In this document: in pieces, positions 55,489-62,814 of the stretch
Layout: each line of letters begins with the position of its first letter
Position numbering within the stretch: the stretch's first letter is position 1
DNA from: an uncultured Paracoccaceae bacterium
Lineage (GTDB): Bacteria > Pseudomonadota > Alphaproteobacteria > Rhodobacterales > Rhodobacteraceae
Reading direction: 5' to 3'
Length of the DNA: 64,000 nucleotides
Assembly (NCBI GenBank): GCA_947503775.1
Contig: CANNFE010000006.1
Span: forward strand, 182,508-246,507
The notes under the pieces: generated by a model
Seen by the model: the letters and a program-made list of their open reading frames with translations, nothing else
Databases searched by the model: none
Told to the model about the DNA's origin: nothing
Translations under genes and position numbers: made by a program

Positions 55489-55527
55489 TTGCAAATCTCC
55501 AAATTCGTTGGCGTGATCTGCTATATA

Positions 55528-55546
55528 CTCTAGACAATGTCGAGAG
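55528..55546. promoter_or_regulatory. 19-bp palindrome in the divergent region of the cargo block
   Basis: CTCTAGACAATGTCGAGAG is a near-perfect dyad (one mismatched pair around a central base). TATATACT, a possible -10 element, overlaps its left edge. It lies between divergent genes ending at 55488 (minus) and starting at 55644 (plus), as an operator should. Confidence 0.55.
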
Positions 55547-55601
55547 TCGAGTCCATATTGAAGATGCGCGGTGTGATGTCCGCGCGTCCATCTCGGTAGA
55601 C

Positions 55602-55629
55602 GCTGGGGGCGGCGCAAGTCGCCCCCAGC
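55602..55629 (+). other. Leader hairpin before the plus-strand cargo gene
   Basis: GCTGGGGGCG and CGCCCCCAGC form a perfect 10-bp stem around GCGCAAGT, 14 bp before ATG 55644 and 55 bp after the operator-like dyad. There is no T-run. It may control ribosome access to the small gene. Confidence 0.45.
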
Positions 55630-55643
55630 AAGTTGGAAACCCC

Positions 55644-55856
55644 ATGCACAGAAGCGACTATGAGAGGGCGAAGGCCCGCGTTTACTACAAAGCCCGCCGT
55701 CGCGGCCTGTTCTTTCGAACGCGCCCAAATCCCAAAAATGGGGTGCCTAGATACCGCATGATCCGTGAAGACGGCTTCGAAGTATGGTGGGCCGATCACA
55801 TCGGCGACGCGGAAGCCTATCTGGACAAGTCCCCGCCTAAGGGGTGGACCGACTAA
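55644..55856 (+). CDS. Small basic protein, only plus-strand gene of the element
   Basis: A 70-aa basic protein rich in R, Y and W: ERAKARVYYKARRRGLFFRTRPNPKN then VPRYRMIREDGFEVWWADHIGDAEAYLD. It has a plausible ribosome site (TTGGAAACC) and protein-like codon use, unlike the antisense frame. It reads against the rest of the element and has its own palindrome-linked promoter region. Independent expression from the integrated state is the pattern of a superinfection or interference factor, but no function can be assigned from sequence. Confidence 0.65.
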   Translation: MHRSDYERAKARVYYKARRRGLFFRTRPNPKNGVPRYRMIREDGFEVWWADHIGDAEAYLDKSPPKGWTD

Positions 55857-56041
55857 AATACAGGGCGCATTGGCCCAGGATTCCCATGGTTCTTCAGGTC
55901 TTCAGCCTTGTGGACCACGATCTTCCCGCCAGCGCCGGGAATCTGGCAGTGGATTCCCTTTTCGTCGATCTTCACGATCACAAGCGCCTTAGGCTCGTTA
56001 CCGAAAGTCACTTGGTCCCCGATTTTCAATTCTTGGCCCAT
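55853..56041 (-). CDS. Small SH3/KOW-like protein
   Basis: A 62-aa beta-rich protein: MGQELKIGDQVTFGNEPKALVIVKIDEKGIHCQIPGAGGKI (shown in part) has the pattern of DUF2158/YodC or KOW-type small barrels. ATG 56041 is used (the TTG at 56047 is the alternative). It overlaps the stop of the plus-strand cargo gene by 4 bp in convergent orientation and nearly abuts the next gene. Function unknown. Confidence 0.65.
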   Translation of the reverse strand: MGQELKIGDQVTFGNEPKALVIVKIDEKGIHCQIPGAGGKIVVHKAEDLKNHGNPGPMRPVF

Positions 56042-56043
56042 GC

Positions 56044-56556
56044 TCAATCCCTTCCTGAAATGAAACCAATTCGGGAACGCCCCTGCGCTTCATCCAATTC
56101 AAGTGAAAAGGCTTCACGGGCGTCTAGGTAAATCGCCTCGCAAATTTCAGACATGACGCCTACCGCGCTTTCGCCGATATGAATTTGCTGTTCACGGTTG
56201 CCGATAGTAAGCCGAACGCCTCCACCGGAAGGGTGAAATTCCAAAACTGTGCGAACCCAGGTCGCGCCACGGTCAGACGTATTCCCGATTTCTGTGCAGA
56301 CGCCCATCCGAATAGGATCAAGATAGATCGTGCCCCGCCCGTGACTGTCGAAGGCTTCACCACGGTAGCAGCCGCGCGGTTCAAAATTTCCATCCGGGGG
56401 GACCGCGTTCGCAGCCGTCTTTGGACCACCCAGATATGATATGTATTCCTTGACGATCTGCGGGCCTATGTCTTTCACCTTCCGATAGAAAACCATGGTT
56501 TCTTTCCCGTAATTGTTCGTCAGGTCCTGAAGTTCTTCGTATCTGCTTTTCGTCAT
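56044..56556 (-). CDS. Hypothetical protein downstream of terL
   Basis: A 170-aa soluble protein from ATG 56556 with GAGG upstream. It has an N-terminal helical part (MTKSRYEELQDLTNNYGKE), a beta-rich middle (GRGTIYLDPIRMGVCTEIG, TVLEFHPSGGGVRLTIGNREQQIHIG) and a C-terminal helix (EICEAIYLDAREAFSLEL). I recognise no family. Base composition is less GC-rich than terL. Located between terL and the portal gene where lambda-like phages have only gpW; it is a candidate cargo gene. Confidence 0.65.
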   Translation of the reverse strand: MTKSRYEELQDLTNNYGKETMVFYRKVKDIGPQIVKEYISYLGGPKTAANAVPPDGNFEPRGCYRGEAFDSHGRGTIYLDPIRMGVCTEIGNTSDRGATWVRTVLEFHPSGGGVRLTIGNREQQIHIGESAVGVMSEICEAIYLDAREAFSLELDEAQGRSRIGFISGRD

Positions 56557-56585
56557 TGCCACCCTCAAATGTTTCGAAAACGCTG

Positions 56586-58355
56586 TCAGCGATTCATCCA
56601 AGCTGACCTTACCACGGGTGGATTCTTTTGGGGCGCGGCTTTTGTCGAGACTTCCGCTTCCCGCCGTTCCAGATCGACGCCCACCAGCGGGCGCACGGCG
56701 AGCGCGTAGACCATGCAGTCGAGGGACTCGGCCCGTCGCCCCGTGATCCGTTCCCAGACGCGCACGGGCGCACCGCGCTTGTAGCGGACCAGCCGCCGTT
56801 CGCTGGCGAGTTCTTCGAAAAACCGATCTTCCAGGCTATCGCTGAAGCGGACGGTGCGGCCCCGCGACAGGTGCGACGCTAGAGTGGCCTTCAGTCCGTC
56901 GACGCCCAAGATGAAGAGGCGGCTGCCCTTCGTTTCGGACGCCTTGATCGACGGACGCGCGCCGCCCGCGCCCTTGATTGCGACCACGCGACGGGCGAAG
57001 CGCGGACGACAGAAAGACAGAACCGAATCCATGGTCTCACCGTCGCCCGCGTCGATTGCCACGGCGTCGAGGTGCAAGGTCCCGCCGCCGGGGTGCGGCC
57101 ATTGCCCGCGCAAGTAGTCGTCCAGTTCCGCCCAGGTGTGATCTTCATGGGGGCTGCCCCAGATAACGTGTTGCGCCAAGACGAAGTAATCGGTCTTGCC
57201 GTGCCCCAAGATCACGATTTCTAAGCGGTCCCGCTGCACGTCGACACCCGCAGTCAGGACCAGCACGTCCGGGGGCAGCGCGTCCAGCCCGAACCGTTCA
57301 CGGCGCGCGGCCAGGGCGGCTTCGTCGATCTCTTCGGCGGCCTCACGCCAGCCTTCCGCCAAGATCGTGTTCACAAAGGTCTGAAGCTGGTCCGGGTGCC
57401 CCTTGGCTGCCAGAAACTCCGCCGCCAGCTTGCCCCAGGACGCATTCGCCAGCGTCGACACCAGGGCGTTGAGCCGGAAGCCCGCATGGCCTTCGACTTC
57501 GGGCCGCATCGCGCGCCACGCTCCGTTGTCGACCATGCCCGCCTTGTGCCGCTCTTCGATCAGTTCTTCGCAATGCGGGCAGCGGAAGGCGGCGGCCTGG
57601 GGTTGGTCGGGCTGCCATTCGATATGCCGCCATTGGATTTCAGTCATGGCCCCACATTCCGGGCATGGGACTTCGAACACGCGCTGGTCGGACTGGGCGT
57701 AGGACCGCAACACGTTCGAAGTGTCCATGAGCGTCGGAGTCGATCCCAGGATGATCTTGCGGTTGGCGAAGGACAGGGTGCGGCGTTCGGCCAAGGTGAT
57801 CGGGCTTCCTTCGGCGGACGGTTCCATGGCGTCGGCTTCGTCGATAAGCAGAATTCGGACGTTGTGTCGCCGCAGGTTGCGCGGGCTCTTGGCAGCGACG
57901 ATCTTCAGCGATCCGCCGGGGAAGCGTCGCGACAGAAGCGTAGACCGCCCGGACTCGTCGGCGTCGCCGGATATGAGCCCGCGCAGGGTGGGCGTAGCGT
58001 CGAAGATCGGTTCCAGGTCGGACACCACATAGTCGCGCGCGTCGGCTTCAGTTGGCAGAAGGGCGAGGATCGGCGACGGCTCATTCGCGACATAGGACGC
58101 AAGCGCGCCGGTCAGTAGCGTGGTGAACCCGACGCGAACGGGCTTCACCAGCGTCACGCGCTCCACCAGCGGGTCGCTGATAGCGTCCGCGATGCCCCGT
58201 TGATACGGCCAGAGGGTTACGCGCCCAGGTAGGGCAGACACGCCTTCAGGCAGTCGCATTTCGGCTTCCATCCATGCGGCCAGCGACATGCGCGGCGGCG
58301 GCTTCAGCGCGGCCAGGGCGCGCCCACGGGCTGCGGTCAGGGTGTCAGTCGTCAC
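56586..58355 (-). CDS. Terminase large subunit, lambda GpA type
   Basis: A 589-aa packaging motor and nuclease. N-terminal ATPase: VKPVRVGFTTLL is the deviant Walker A of GpA proteins, ILLIDEADAM the Walker B and LGSTPT the coupling motif. Two CxxC pairs (VPCPECGAM and FRCPHCEEL) form the zinc-like insert of the family. The nuclease domain has VLTAGVDVQRDRLEIVILG and the DAVAIDAGD acidic site. It overlaps TerS by 11 bp. The full domain set argues against a decaying gene. Confidence 0.93.
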   Translation of the reverse strand: MTTDTLTAARGRALAALKPPPRMSLAAWMEAEMRLPEGVSALPGRVTLWPYQRGIADAISDPLVERVTLVKPVRVGFTTLLTGALASYVANEPSPILALLPTEADARDYVVSDLEPIFDATPTLRGLISGDADESGRSTLLSRRFPGGSLKIVAAKSPRNLRRHNVRILLIDEADAMEPSAEGSPITLAERRTLSFANRKIILGSTPTLMDTSNVLRSYAQSDQRVFEVPCPECGAMTEIQWRHIEWQPDQPQAAAFRCPHCEELIEERHKAGMVDNGAWRAMRPEVEGHAGFRLNALVSTLANASWGKLAAEFLAAKGHPDQLQTFVNTILAEGWREAAEEIDEAALAARRERFGLDALPPDVLVLTAGVDVQRDRLEIVILGHGKTDYFVLAQHVIWGSPHEDHTWAELDDYLRGQWPHPGGGTLHLDAVAIDAGDGETMDSVLSFCRPRFARRVVAIKGAGGARPSIKASETKGSRLFILGVDGLKATLASHLSRGRTVRFSDSLEDRFFEELASERRLVRYKRGAPVRVWERITGRRAESLDCMVYALAVRPLVGVDLERREAEVSTKAAPQKNPPVVRSAWMNR

Positions 58356-58848
58356 GGCTGGCCTCCTCCAATGCGTCGCGGACTTCGCGGTCGATCATTT
58401 GCACGTCATGGGCGGTCAGGTGCCCAAGTCGCTGTTGAACGCGGGCCGGGATTGCCAGCATAGCGGCGCGTACGTCGCGCAGGACATGCGCCCACGCGGA
58501 TTCGACTTCGGCGACAGGGACCAGCGCGGCGCGGGTCTTGGCGTTCGCCAGTTCGATCTTCTCCGCATTGGCGCGGGCCAACCGCAGCTTTTCGGCGTTC
58601 AAGTCCGGGTCGGTCGATTGCCGCCCCCGCTGCCCGACGCGCAGGTGTTCGACATAGGCGCGGACGGCGGCTTGCAGATCGAAGCGCCCGTCCGTCCTGG
58701 GGATGACGCCTTGACGGGCCAGCGCGTGAATCCGAGCCGTGGACAGGTTCAGCCATTCCGACAATTCGGCGGCGGTCACGGTGTCGCCCAGGTGGGGTTC
58801 CACGCCGCCACCAAGGATGGCTTCGATTTCCGGGTCATAGGCGGTCAT
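58345..58848 (-). CDS. Terminase small subunit, Nu1-like
   Basis: A 167-aa DNA-recognition subunit: an N-terminal winged helix (TVTAAELSEWLNLSTARIHALARQGVIPR) like gpNu1 of lambda, then a coiled coil (LNAEKLRLARANAEKIELANAKTRAALV) that binds TerL. GGGGGAACGGC gives a strong ribosome site for ATG 58848. TerS selects the packaging site, which in lambda lies just upstream of nu1; here that gap holds repeated dyads. Confidence 0.87.
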   Translation of the reverse strand: MTAYDPEIEAILGGGVEPHLGDTVTAAELSEWLNLSTARIHALARQGVIPRTDGRFDLQAAVRAYVEHLRVGQRGRQSTDPDLNAEKLRLARANAEKIELANAKTRAALVPVAEVESAWAHVLRDVRAAMLAIPARVQQRLGHLTAHDVQMIDREVRDALEEASRDD

Positions 58849-59117
58849 GCCGTTCCCCCAATTCAAGGATTTCTAGAAATTCCAGAGTTTCTGGAACGCT
58901 GAAGTTGGATTCCCGATTCCAGAATTTCTGGAAAGCGTGAAGAACCGGGGCTCCGCGCCCCCCGCAACGCGCCACGCCCAGGAAGGACCCTTGGGACAGG
59001 TGGGACAGGTCTTCCGGTTCCGTCCCTAGTGGGGTCTTCTGTGTGTTGTTCGCGCGCGCGTAGGCGATAAACCGGACGACATGTCCCACATGTCTCACTT
59101 CTTGGGATTCCAGTGGC
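58849..59117. promoter_or_regulatory. Candidate cos/packaging or replication region upstream of terS
   Basis: A 269-bp non-coding gap holding three dyads: a 12-bp palindrome ATTTCTAGAAAT (58869-58880), TTCCAGAGTTTCTGGAA (58880-58896) and TTCCAGAATTTCTGGAA (58917-58933), centres of the last two 37 bp apart. Also present are a GGGGC-5-GCCCC stem (58947-58961), tandem TGGGACAGG repeats (58993-59010), TGTCCCAC (59081-59088) and a TTCGCGCGCGCGTA stretch (59048-59061). Position upstream of a lambda-type terS fits cosB-like sites for TerS; iterons for the upstream primase are the alternative. Confidence 0.5.
58869..58933. repeat. TTCCAGA-N3-TCTGGAA dyads
   Basis: Two 17-bp inverted repeats differing only in the central triplet (GTT, ATT), plus an adjoining ATTTCTAGAAAT palindrome. 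Spacing of 37 bp is 3.5 helical turns. They end 15 bp before the terS ribosome site. Confidence 0.85.
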
Positions 59118-61418
59118 TTAGAGGATTTCAAAGTCATCGGTGAAGTCCTCCATTGCTACGCGAATGCCCAGATAACCGCGCCCCCGGATGCCGTATCTGT
59201 TTTTGATCGCCTCAAACCCTCGCTGCGAAAGCGTCTCTGGAAAACTCCGGGCCTTCGTTCCGGGGTGTTCCCCGTTCTCGAAAGCGTAGGTGCTCCACGA
59301 GTCCCAGAGGTTCGCCGTCGTGTCAGCGTCGTGCTTTCCAGTCGTGCAGCATTCCTCAATCCACTGGGCGAAGATGTCCTGTTCCGCGAAGTAGGCGTCT
59401 GTTGCCCGCTGGGCGACTTCAGGTCTGACCAGCCCGTGAGCCTGCCAGTCCAGACACCCTTCGATCATCCAAGACAGAATACCCGGCCATTCCGCCTTTA
59501 GCTTCGCGGGCAGATCGGTGTCCTTCGACTTCGGGGGATGGTCGAAGGGTAGGATGATGAAGCGCCGCTTCACGGCTTCGTCCACGCTGGTCAGGGTCGG
59601 CGCGTTATTCCCGACGATCACCAGCTTCATTTGGGGTGTGAATTCGAAGCTGTTCTGGCGCATGAAGCGCGCCGTGATCTTGTCGCCGCCCGTGAGCGCC
59701 TTGATACGGTTCTCTGCCCACGCCCGTCCCTTTTCGGTTTCAGACGCCCAGGCCAGTCGTGCGCCGTCCAGACGGGCAATCTCTTCGGGGTGCGCGTCAT
59801 GCTTCGCCGCCGTCAGAGTCGAGGTCGCCACGTTGATCGCGTATTCGCCCAGGATGTCGGCCATGGTATTGATCGCCGTCGACTTGCCGGAACCGCCGGG
59901 GCCGTAGACGAAGACCAGCGCGTGTTCCTTCGTCATGCCGGTCAGGGAATAGCCGCCCCACATGCGAAGGAAGCGGACGGCTTCAGCATCACCGCCCAGA
60001 GCTTCGTCCAGGAAGGCCAGCCACCGGGGGCAGTCTCGCGCCGGGTCGAACCGATCCAGGGGCACCGGCGCGGCGGCGGTCAGACGAGACACATGGTCCG
60101 CCGGGTTGCCGGGGCGAAGGGTGCCAGTGCATAGATCGACGGTGCCCGTGGGCGTCCCCAGAAGCCACGGGTCGCGGTTCCAGTCCGCCGCCGTGGCCAC
60201 GAATTCCCGAACCGTCCGCGCGCCCCGTTCGATGGCTTCCCAAACGTTGACCTTGCGAAGCGCTTTGGCCGCCGGATCGTCTTCGGCCATGTCCGTTGCC
60301 AGCTTGCGGGCGTAGTGGTGGGCCAGCTTCGTTTCCTCACGCCGCCAGGAATTCCCGTCGAACCGGAACCAGCTTCCCGCCGCATGGTCGAACCGCAATT
60401 CATCCTTGTGCGCCGCTGTGAAGGCCCGGATCACGCCGTCTTCGTCCAGGTCGAAGTCCATGTCGCCGGTCGCGAGTGTCCCGCCCAGGATGGCTTCAAT
60501 GTCGTCATCATAGACCGTCTGGGTGTCGTCCAGATTGTCGAACAGGTCGATGATTTCCGCGCCTTCCCCGGTGATCCGCGCATGGGCGTTCTGAAGCGTT
60601 CGATCCTGTTGCCGGGTGCCCGCGCGGTGCCACCACGCGCCCGCGTCACCGTCATCCTGGGCGATTTCATCGCGGGCTTCCTCTTCGCCCAAGCCTTCGC
60701 GGAATCGGTCGCAAAGGAATTTGAAGCCGACTCCAGAACCCGACTCGTCGCCGCCCTTCGGACTGGTTTTTCCGGCCTGCCGCTTGAAGGCGGGGCCATG
60801 GTCGCGGACCAGCCATTCCAGATCGGCGCGCTTCACGGGCCTGATGGTCGACACGTCGCCAAGCTGGTCTTCGGTGACCGTGAAATACCGCCCGCCCAGG
60901 AACAGGGCGATTTCGGTGTGACCGCCCAGGGAGAATTCAGCGCCACCCTTTGGCGTCACCAGTCCCGCGTCCCGCAAGGCGGCCATGTCCGACTCTCGAC
61001 AAAAGAACAGGACATGCAGTCCCGTGCCGCTGGGGGACCGTTCGGCGTAGCTGGCGAAGCGGTCGACCACGGCGGACGCCCAGGGGGCCAGCTTGTCACC
61101 ATCCAGGCAGCCGTCTAGATCAACGCCACAGAGCCGCCAGCCGCGCGTCTGGGGCACGGGGGCGAACATGACGCCCAAGCCTGAAGCCCGTGCCCTGGGA
61201 AGCCCTTGGGCGCGCTTGTGCGCGGCTTTCCGGCTGCCCCAGGTGTCAGGGCTATCGGACTTTGCCGCGCGCCCCGTGGACGGGTTTACGGGCAGCTTCC
61301 GCCCGTCGCCGTTCTCCCGCCACGCCACCCAGATCGGGGCGTCCTTCAGATCGCCCAGGGTGAAGGTGGGCTTGCCACGGGGCTTTGATTTGTGGTATTC
61401 AGATACCGCGCTCTTCAT
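59118..61418 (-). CDS. P4-type primase-helicase of the satellite
   Basis: A 766-aa replication protein. The N-terminal half has a bifunctional primase/polymerase-like domain: GVDLDGCLD with catalytic aspartates near residue 100, SPSGTGLHVLFF, and LGGHTEIALFLGGRYFTVTED. The C-terminal half is a D5/SF3 helicase: GPGGSGKSTAINTMADILGEY Walker A (shown in part), ASETEKGRAW Walker B-like, LVIVGNNAPTL sensor and EAVKRRFIILPF arginine region. One protein could replicate the element from its own origin. First gene of the leftward transcript. Confidence 0.9.
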   Translation of the reverse strand: MKSAVSEYHKSKPRGKPTFTLGDLKDAPIWVAWRENGDGRKLPVNPSTGRAAKSDSPDTWGSRKAAHKRAQGLPRARASGLGVMFAPVPQTRGWRLCGVDLDGCLDGDKLAPWASAVVDRFASYAERSPSGTGLHVLFFCRESDMAALRDAGLVTPKGGAEFSLGGHTEIALFLGGRYFTVTEDQLGDVSTIRPVKRADLEWLVRDHGPAFKRQAGKTSPKGGDESGSGVGFKFLCDRFREGLGEEEARDEIAQDDGDAGAWWHRAGTRQQDRTLQNAHARITGEGAEIIDLFDNLDDTQTVYDDDIEAILGGTLATGDMDFDLDEDGVIRAFTAAHKDELRFDHAAGSWFRFDGNSWRREETKLAHHYARKLATDMAEDDPAAKALRKVNVWEAIERGARTVREFVATAADWNRDPWLLGTPTGTVDLCTGTLRPGNPADHVSRLTAAAPVPLDRFDPARDCPRWLAFLDEALGGDAEAVRFLRMWGGYSLTGMTKEHALVFVYGPGGSGKSTAINTMADILGEYAINVATSTLTAAKHDAHPEEIARLDGARLAWASETEKGRAWAENRIKALTGGDKITARFMRQNSFEFTPQMKLVIVGNNAPTLTSVDEAVKRRFIILPFDHPPKSKDTDLPAKLKAEWPGILSWMIEGCLDWQAHGLVRPEVAQRATDAYFAEQDIFAQWIEECCTTGKHDADTTANLWDSWSTYAFENGEHPGTKARSFPETLSQRGFEAIKNRYGIRGRGYLGIRVAMEDFTDDFEIL

Positions 61419-61560
61419 GTGCTCTCTCCGGTGTATGTGAAGACGTTTCGGTCAATGCCAGATCGCCCGCCGTCCAGGTCATCACCCTGGGCGGCGGCTT
61501 TCGTTCAGGCTGGGGATATGTGGTGATGGTCCATTGCTGACGGACAAGCGGGCGTTTTCG

Positions 61561-61619
61561 GTGGGACACTTTTCCCGAAAAACCCTGAAAAACCATGGAA
61601 CTTTCGAGTGTCCCACTTT
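61561..61619. promoter_or_regulatory. Inverted GTGGGACAC motifs beside attR
   Basis: GTGGGACACTTTT (61561-61573) faces AGTGTCCCACTTT (61607-61619), mirroring the pair beside attL. They lie 33-91 bp inside the right att copy and upstream of the primase gene. They are candidates for integrase/excisionase arm sites or a shared regulator site. Confidence 0.5.
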
Positions 61620-61651
61620 GCGCTAACTAGCTGATTTTTGGCGGTTTCTGC

Positions 61652-61670
61652 ATTCCGCCCCCGGGCACCA
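61652..61670 (+). repeat. Right att copy, also the junction with a second element
   Basis: Identical to the last 19 nt of tRNA-Phe at 49733-49751. There is no rest of a tRNA at this position. It closes the first element and opens the second one, whose integrase gene ends 73 bp downstream. Confidence 0.9.
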
Positions 61671-61725
61671 CTTAACAATGCGATATGTCTGTATTTTCTG
61701 CTCATGGCTGATCCTCGTTTCGGTC

Positions 61726-61761
61726 AGGTTTGACGCTTTTCCGCTAAGGTTTGACACTTTT
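61726..61761. repeat. AGGTTTGAC-type direct repeats by the second integrase
   Basis: AGGTTTGACGCTTTT (61726-61740) and AGGTTTGACACTTTT (61747-61761) differ at one base and start 21 bp apart, two helical turns. They lie between the att core and the integrase 3' end, the usual place of integrase arm-type sites. Confidence 0.6.
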
Positions 61762-62814
61762 GGCCTGCCTTCGGTTCTCTTCTTCCAGTGCGGCCATGGT
61801 CTCGCGGTTCTTGTCCGCAAGGTTCGCGGACCGGGAATAGTGCCGCGCCATGGAGGGTGTTTTCTGTCCCAGAAGGTCCGCGATGCGGCGTTCATCGAGG
61901 CCTGCTTCGCGTAAAGTCGTGGCGACAGTGTGCCGCAAGCCCTTGAGGGTCAGGCCTTTTTCGATAAGGCCTTCATTCTCAAGGGCGGTTTTGAAGCGGT
62001 GCCAAACGGTAGAGAAGCCGTTGTAAGTCCACGCCTCGCCGCGTGAATTGGAGAGCACGGTCTCAGCCCCATGGTCTGGCATACGGTTAAGTGCGGCTTG
62101 AAGTGTCGGACTAACCGGAATCGCGACCTCTTCGCCGGTCTTGCCGCGCGCAGCCCAGATCGTTCCATCATCGAACTGATCTTTCCGCAGTCGCAAAGCA
62201 TCGGATGTATCGAGGCCGGTGTTCATCATCAAAGCAAGGGCGACGCGCACGTGAGGCTTGGCCTTGTCCAAGACGGTGTCTCGCTCCTCGATGGTCCAGG
62301 GGCGGTTGGCATATATGCGGTCGCGCGGGCGGCGTTTGGGAATGACATCCTTTGCGAAGTTAGCTGAGATGAGCCCCTTCGGGATGTTGTAGCGAAACAC
62401 TTCGCTCATAAGCGTGCGCACCATGTTCGCCCGTCGCCAGCCGATCTTCTTCGCTGCCTTGTCGTGAATGCCCGCGATCAGCGGAGTGTCGATCAAGTGG
62501 ATAGGCGTGTCGGGGATCGGCTCAAGGAAATCTGCACACTTTCGGTAATCACGTCGCGTGGCTTCGGCCAAGTTTTGGAAGTGCTCGGTCTCAAAGTAAG
62601 ATTGGATAAACCCGCCAAGCGTTCCGGCCTTCGGAGCTTTGCTCCGCTGTGCCTCAGCGATGGCGCGGATCGCTTCGCATTCGGCAAAAAACTCTGCGGA
62701 ACCGATGGGCGCGCGGGCAAGGTTAACCTTGTGGCCGGTCTCGCGGTGATAGCATCGCTGCTTGCCGTGCCGGTCCTTGAAAGTCTTGAACCCTTTGACC
62801 CGCACCTGCGTCAT
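61744..62814 (-). CDS. int: Tyrosine integrase of the second element
   Basis: A 356-aa tyrosine recombinase with SAM-like domain (LGGFIQSYFETEHFQNLAEATRRDYRKC) and catalytic motifs: MMNTGLDTSDALRLRKDQF carries an N-T-G-L box in which the usual first R is replaced (LDTSDALR), GLRHTVATTLREAGLDERRI supplies H-x-x-T, and MARHYSRSANLADKNRETM the tyrosine. It is about as long as the first element's integrase but only distantly alike. ATG 62814 overlaps the upstream gene stop by 3 bp. Confidence 0.9.
   Translation of the reverse strand: MTQVRVKGFKTFKDRHGKQRCYHRETGHKVNLARAPIGSAEFFAECEAIRAIAEAQRSKAPKAGTLGGFIQSYFETEHFQNLAEATRRDYRKCADFLEPIPDTPIHLIDTPLIAGIHDKAAKKIGWRRANMVRTLMSEVFRYNIPKGLISANFAKDVIPKRRPRDRIYANRPWTIEERDTVLDKAKPHVRVALALMMNTGLDTSDALRLRKDQFDDGTIWAARGKTGEEVAIPVSPTLQAALNRMPDHGAETVLSNSRGEAWTYNGFSTVWHRFKTALENEGLIEKGLTLKGLRHTVATTLREAGLDERRIADLLGQKTPSMARHYSRSANLADKNRETMAALEEENRRQAKSVKP

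Larger units (their letters stand above)
49752..61670. mobile_element. Tail-less capsid-encoding phage satellite (cf-PICI-like), integrated at tRNA-Phe
   Basis: An 11.9-kb element bounded by 19-bp direct repeats of the tRNA-Phe 3' end. It contains, from right to left, a P4-type primase/helicase, TerS, TerL, a cargo block, portal, prohead protease/major capsid fusion, gpW connector, DUF2190 protein, AlpA-like regulator and tyrosine integrase. No tail tube, tape measure, baseplate, tail fibre, holin or endolysin is present, and no gene is visibly broken. Capsid-forming phage-inducible chromosomal islands have this logic; the present one uses lambda-type packaging proteins. A decayed prophage is the alternative. 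Confidence 0.75.

Noticed and set aside
55530-55799. An 89-codon frame antisense to the plus-strand cargo gene
   Set aside because: It would start inside the opposing gene, lacks a ribosome site, and the plus-strand reading has better protein character.
51174-58848. Head genes as a gene transfer agent cluster
   Set aside because: The Rhodobacter GTA has about 15 head and tail genes with HK97-type terminase and no integrase or att repeats; this set is lambda-type, tail-less and bounded by att repeats.
58835-59137. A 100-codon frame in the terS-primase gap
   Set aside because: It runs through the inverted repeats, overlaps the primase 3' end and terS start, and has no ribosome site; repeats explain the open frame.
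61399-61596. Short frames upstream of the primase
   Set aside because: They overlap the repeated GTGGGACA motifs and lack any conserved look; treated as promoter region.
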